Positions 62,774 to 64,000 of a stretch of DNA of 64,000 bases are shown here, in pieces. The DNA comes from Myxococcota bacterium (GTDB lineage Bacteria; Myxococcota; XYA12-FULL-58-9; JALHOP01). Made by a program: the position numbers and the translations under genes. Numbering within the stretch: the stretch's first letter is position 1; the number at the start of each line of letters is the position of its first letter. The stretch spans positions 62,001 to 126,000 of the forward strand of contig JALHOP010000004.1 of assembly GCA_022842935.1 (NCBI GenBank). The letters run 5' to 3'. Under the pieces are notes generated by a model. That model ran no database searches, was not told where the DNA came from, and worked only from the letters and a program-made list of their open reading frames with translations.

Positions 62774-63106
<333 letters not shown>

Positions 63107-63120
63107 GGCGGAGCACGTCA

Positions 63121-63753
63121 ATGAAAGTCGATGTCTTCAACCTAGAGAACAGCAAAGTCGGCAGCGTCGATCTGCCCGATGACGTGTTCGGCGCCGAGGT
63201 CAACGAGACCCTCCTTTGGGAGATGGTCAAGGCCCAGCGCGCGTCGCGTCGTCGCGGTACGCACAAGACCAAGCGCCGTGGCGAAGTTTCCGGCGGTGGT
63301 ATCAAGCCGTACAAGCAGAAGGGCACCGGCCGCGCTCGTCAGGGCTCGAGCCGCGCTCCGAATCACGTCGGTGGCGGCGTCGTCTTCGGCCCCAAGCCGC
63401 GTGACTACAGCTACCGTCTCCCGCGCTCGGCCCGCAAAGCCGCGCTTGCCAGCGCTTTGTCGCTGCGCGCCAAGGGCGGTTTGGTCATCGTCGACAAGAT
63501 GGACTTCAAGGCCCCGAAGACCTCGGGCGTCGTTGAGTTCATGGGCAAGCTCGGCACGACCACGTGTCTCATCATCGACGGTGAGAACGACAACCTCAAA
63601 CTGTCGGCGCGTAACCTCAAGAACGCGAAGTACCTCTTCGCTTCTGCGGTGAACGTGTACGACATCCTCGACTACGACAAGCTGGTCATCACCAAAGGCG
63701 CTCTCGAGCAGGTCATCGCTCGCGTCAAGAGTGAAGAAGCGAAGGCGGCGTAA
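63121..63753 (+). CDS. rplD: 50S ribosomal protein L4
   Basis: The 210-residue L4 has the long extended loop near the exit tunnel ([12 protein letters not shown] and [15 protein letters not shown]) and the globular part (V-I-V-D-K-M-D-F). In E. coli, L4 also represses its own operon. It starts 14 bases after rpsJ and 11 bases before rplW. Confidence 0.98.
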   Translation: MKVDVFNLENSKVGSVDLPDDVFGAEVNETLLWEMVKAQRASRRRGTHKTKRRGEVSGGGIKPYKQKGTGRARQGSSRAPNHVGGGVVFGPKPRDYSYRLPRSARKAALASALSLRAKGGLVIVDKMDFKAPKTSGVVEFMGKLGTTTCLIIDGENDNLKLSARNLKNAKYLFASAVNVYDILDYDKLVITKGALEQVIARVKSEEAKAA

Positions 63754-63764
63754 GGGTAACGACC

Positions 63765-64000
63765 ATGCAGAATCACGAAATCCTAGTCCGTCCAATCATC
63801 ACTGAGCGCGCTACTACGGCGCAGGAGCGTCTTGGTCAGTTCACGTTCGAGGTCAAGAAGGCCGCGAACAAGAACCAGATCAAGAGCGCCGTCGAGACCA
63901 TCTACGGCGTGTCCGTTACTGCGGTGCGCACGATGACCATGCCGGGCAAGCTCAAGCGCCGCGGCCAGAGCATCGGCAAGCGTCCCAACTGGAAGAAGGC
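63765..64000 (+). CDS. rplW: 50S ribosomal protein L23 (3' end outside window)
   Basis: The 78 visible codons read as L23: R-P-I-I-T-E-R-A near the start, F-E-V-K-K-A-A-N-K-N-Q-I-K, V-E-T-I-Y-G-V-S-V and the basic loop ending in R-P-N-W-K-K-A. It is the third gene of the S10 operon here and runs off the window. Confidence 0.97.
   Translation, partial: MQNHEILVRPIITERATTAQERLGQFTFEVKKAANKNQIKSAVETIYGVSVTAVRTMTMPGKLKRRGQSIGKRPNWKK

Overview
The window looks like a chromosomal segment of a GC-rich, Gram-negative, myxobacteria-like bacterium (Myxococcota or a close relative). LptD and LpxK show an outer membrane with LPS. DUF1552 and DUF1592 proteins, a Ser/Thr kinase, FHA and TPR proteins and a multi-protein chemosensory cluster are the usual company in that group. 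No phage, CRISPR array, tRNA, rRNA or intact insertion sequence is visible.

Layout. 1-5.7 kb (+): the end of a DUF1552 protein, greA, recG with a heptamer-repeat linker, a zinc-ribbon protein, a SRPBCC protein and a small acidic protein. 5.7-21.8 kb (-): a long co-oriented run with a chemosensory operon (cheW, cheW-like, hybrid cheA, cheB, cheR-TPR), a receiver protein, a CHASE2 adenylate cyclase, a Crp-type regulator, a cyclic-nucleotide phosphodiesterase, folC, an AMIN protein, lptD and an atypical trpD. 21.9-31.7 kb (mostly +): two unknown proteins, lpxK, a LysM/M23 peptidase, a Ser/Thr kinase, envelope lipoproteins, a TPR lipoprotein and a double-FHA membrane protein. 31.7-41 kb (-): a membrane protein, a lone rplC, a phosphodiesterase-type lipoprotein, a TonB protein, mgtE and a DUF1592-DUF1552 pair. 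41.4-64 kb: a dispersed str/S10 ribosomal region (rpsL, rpsG, fusA, rpsJ, rplD, rplW). It is broken up by a collagen-like lipoprotein, an ECF sigma/membrane regulator operon, an LDL-receptor-repeat lipoprotein, a second DUF1592-DUF1552 pair, a tripartite ABC exporter operon and two NhaR-type LysR regulators.

How the genes fit together. From about 21.8 to 11.2 kb the minus strand reads as a signalling path: CheW/CheA/CheB/CheR, then a receiver, an adenylate cyclase, a cAMP-binding regulator and a cAMP phosphodiesterase. The sensing, making, reading and breaking of one second messenger would be encoded side by side. The translation genes are notable for arrangement rather than content. rplC has left its place between rpsJ and rplD and lies alone about 30 kb away in reverse orientation, with its own consensus-like promoter and terminator. 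Its promoter, and those of rpsL and rpsJ, share a GC-rich stretch just after the -10 box. The exporter operon at 54-59 kb encodes an ABC ATPase whose hydrolysis motifs are degenerate.
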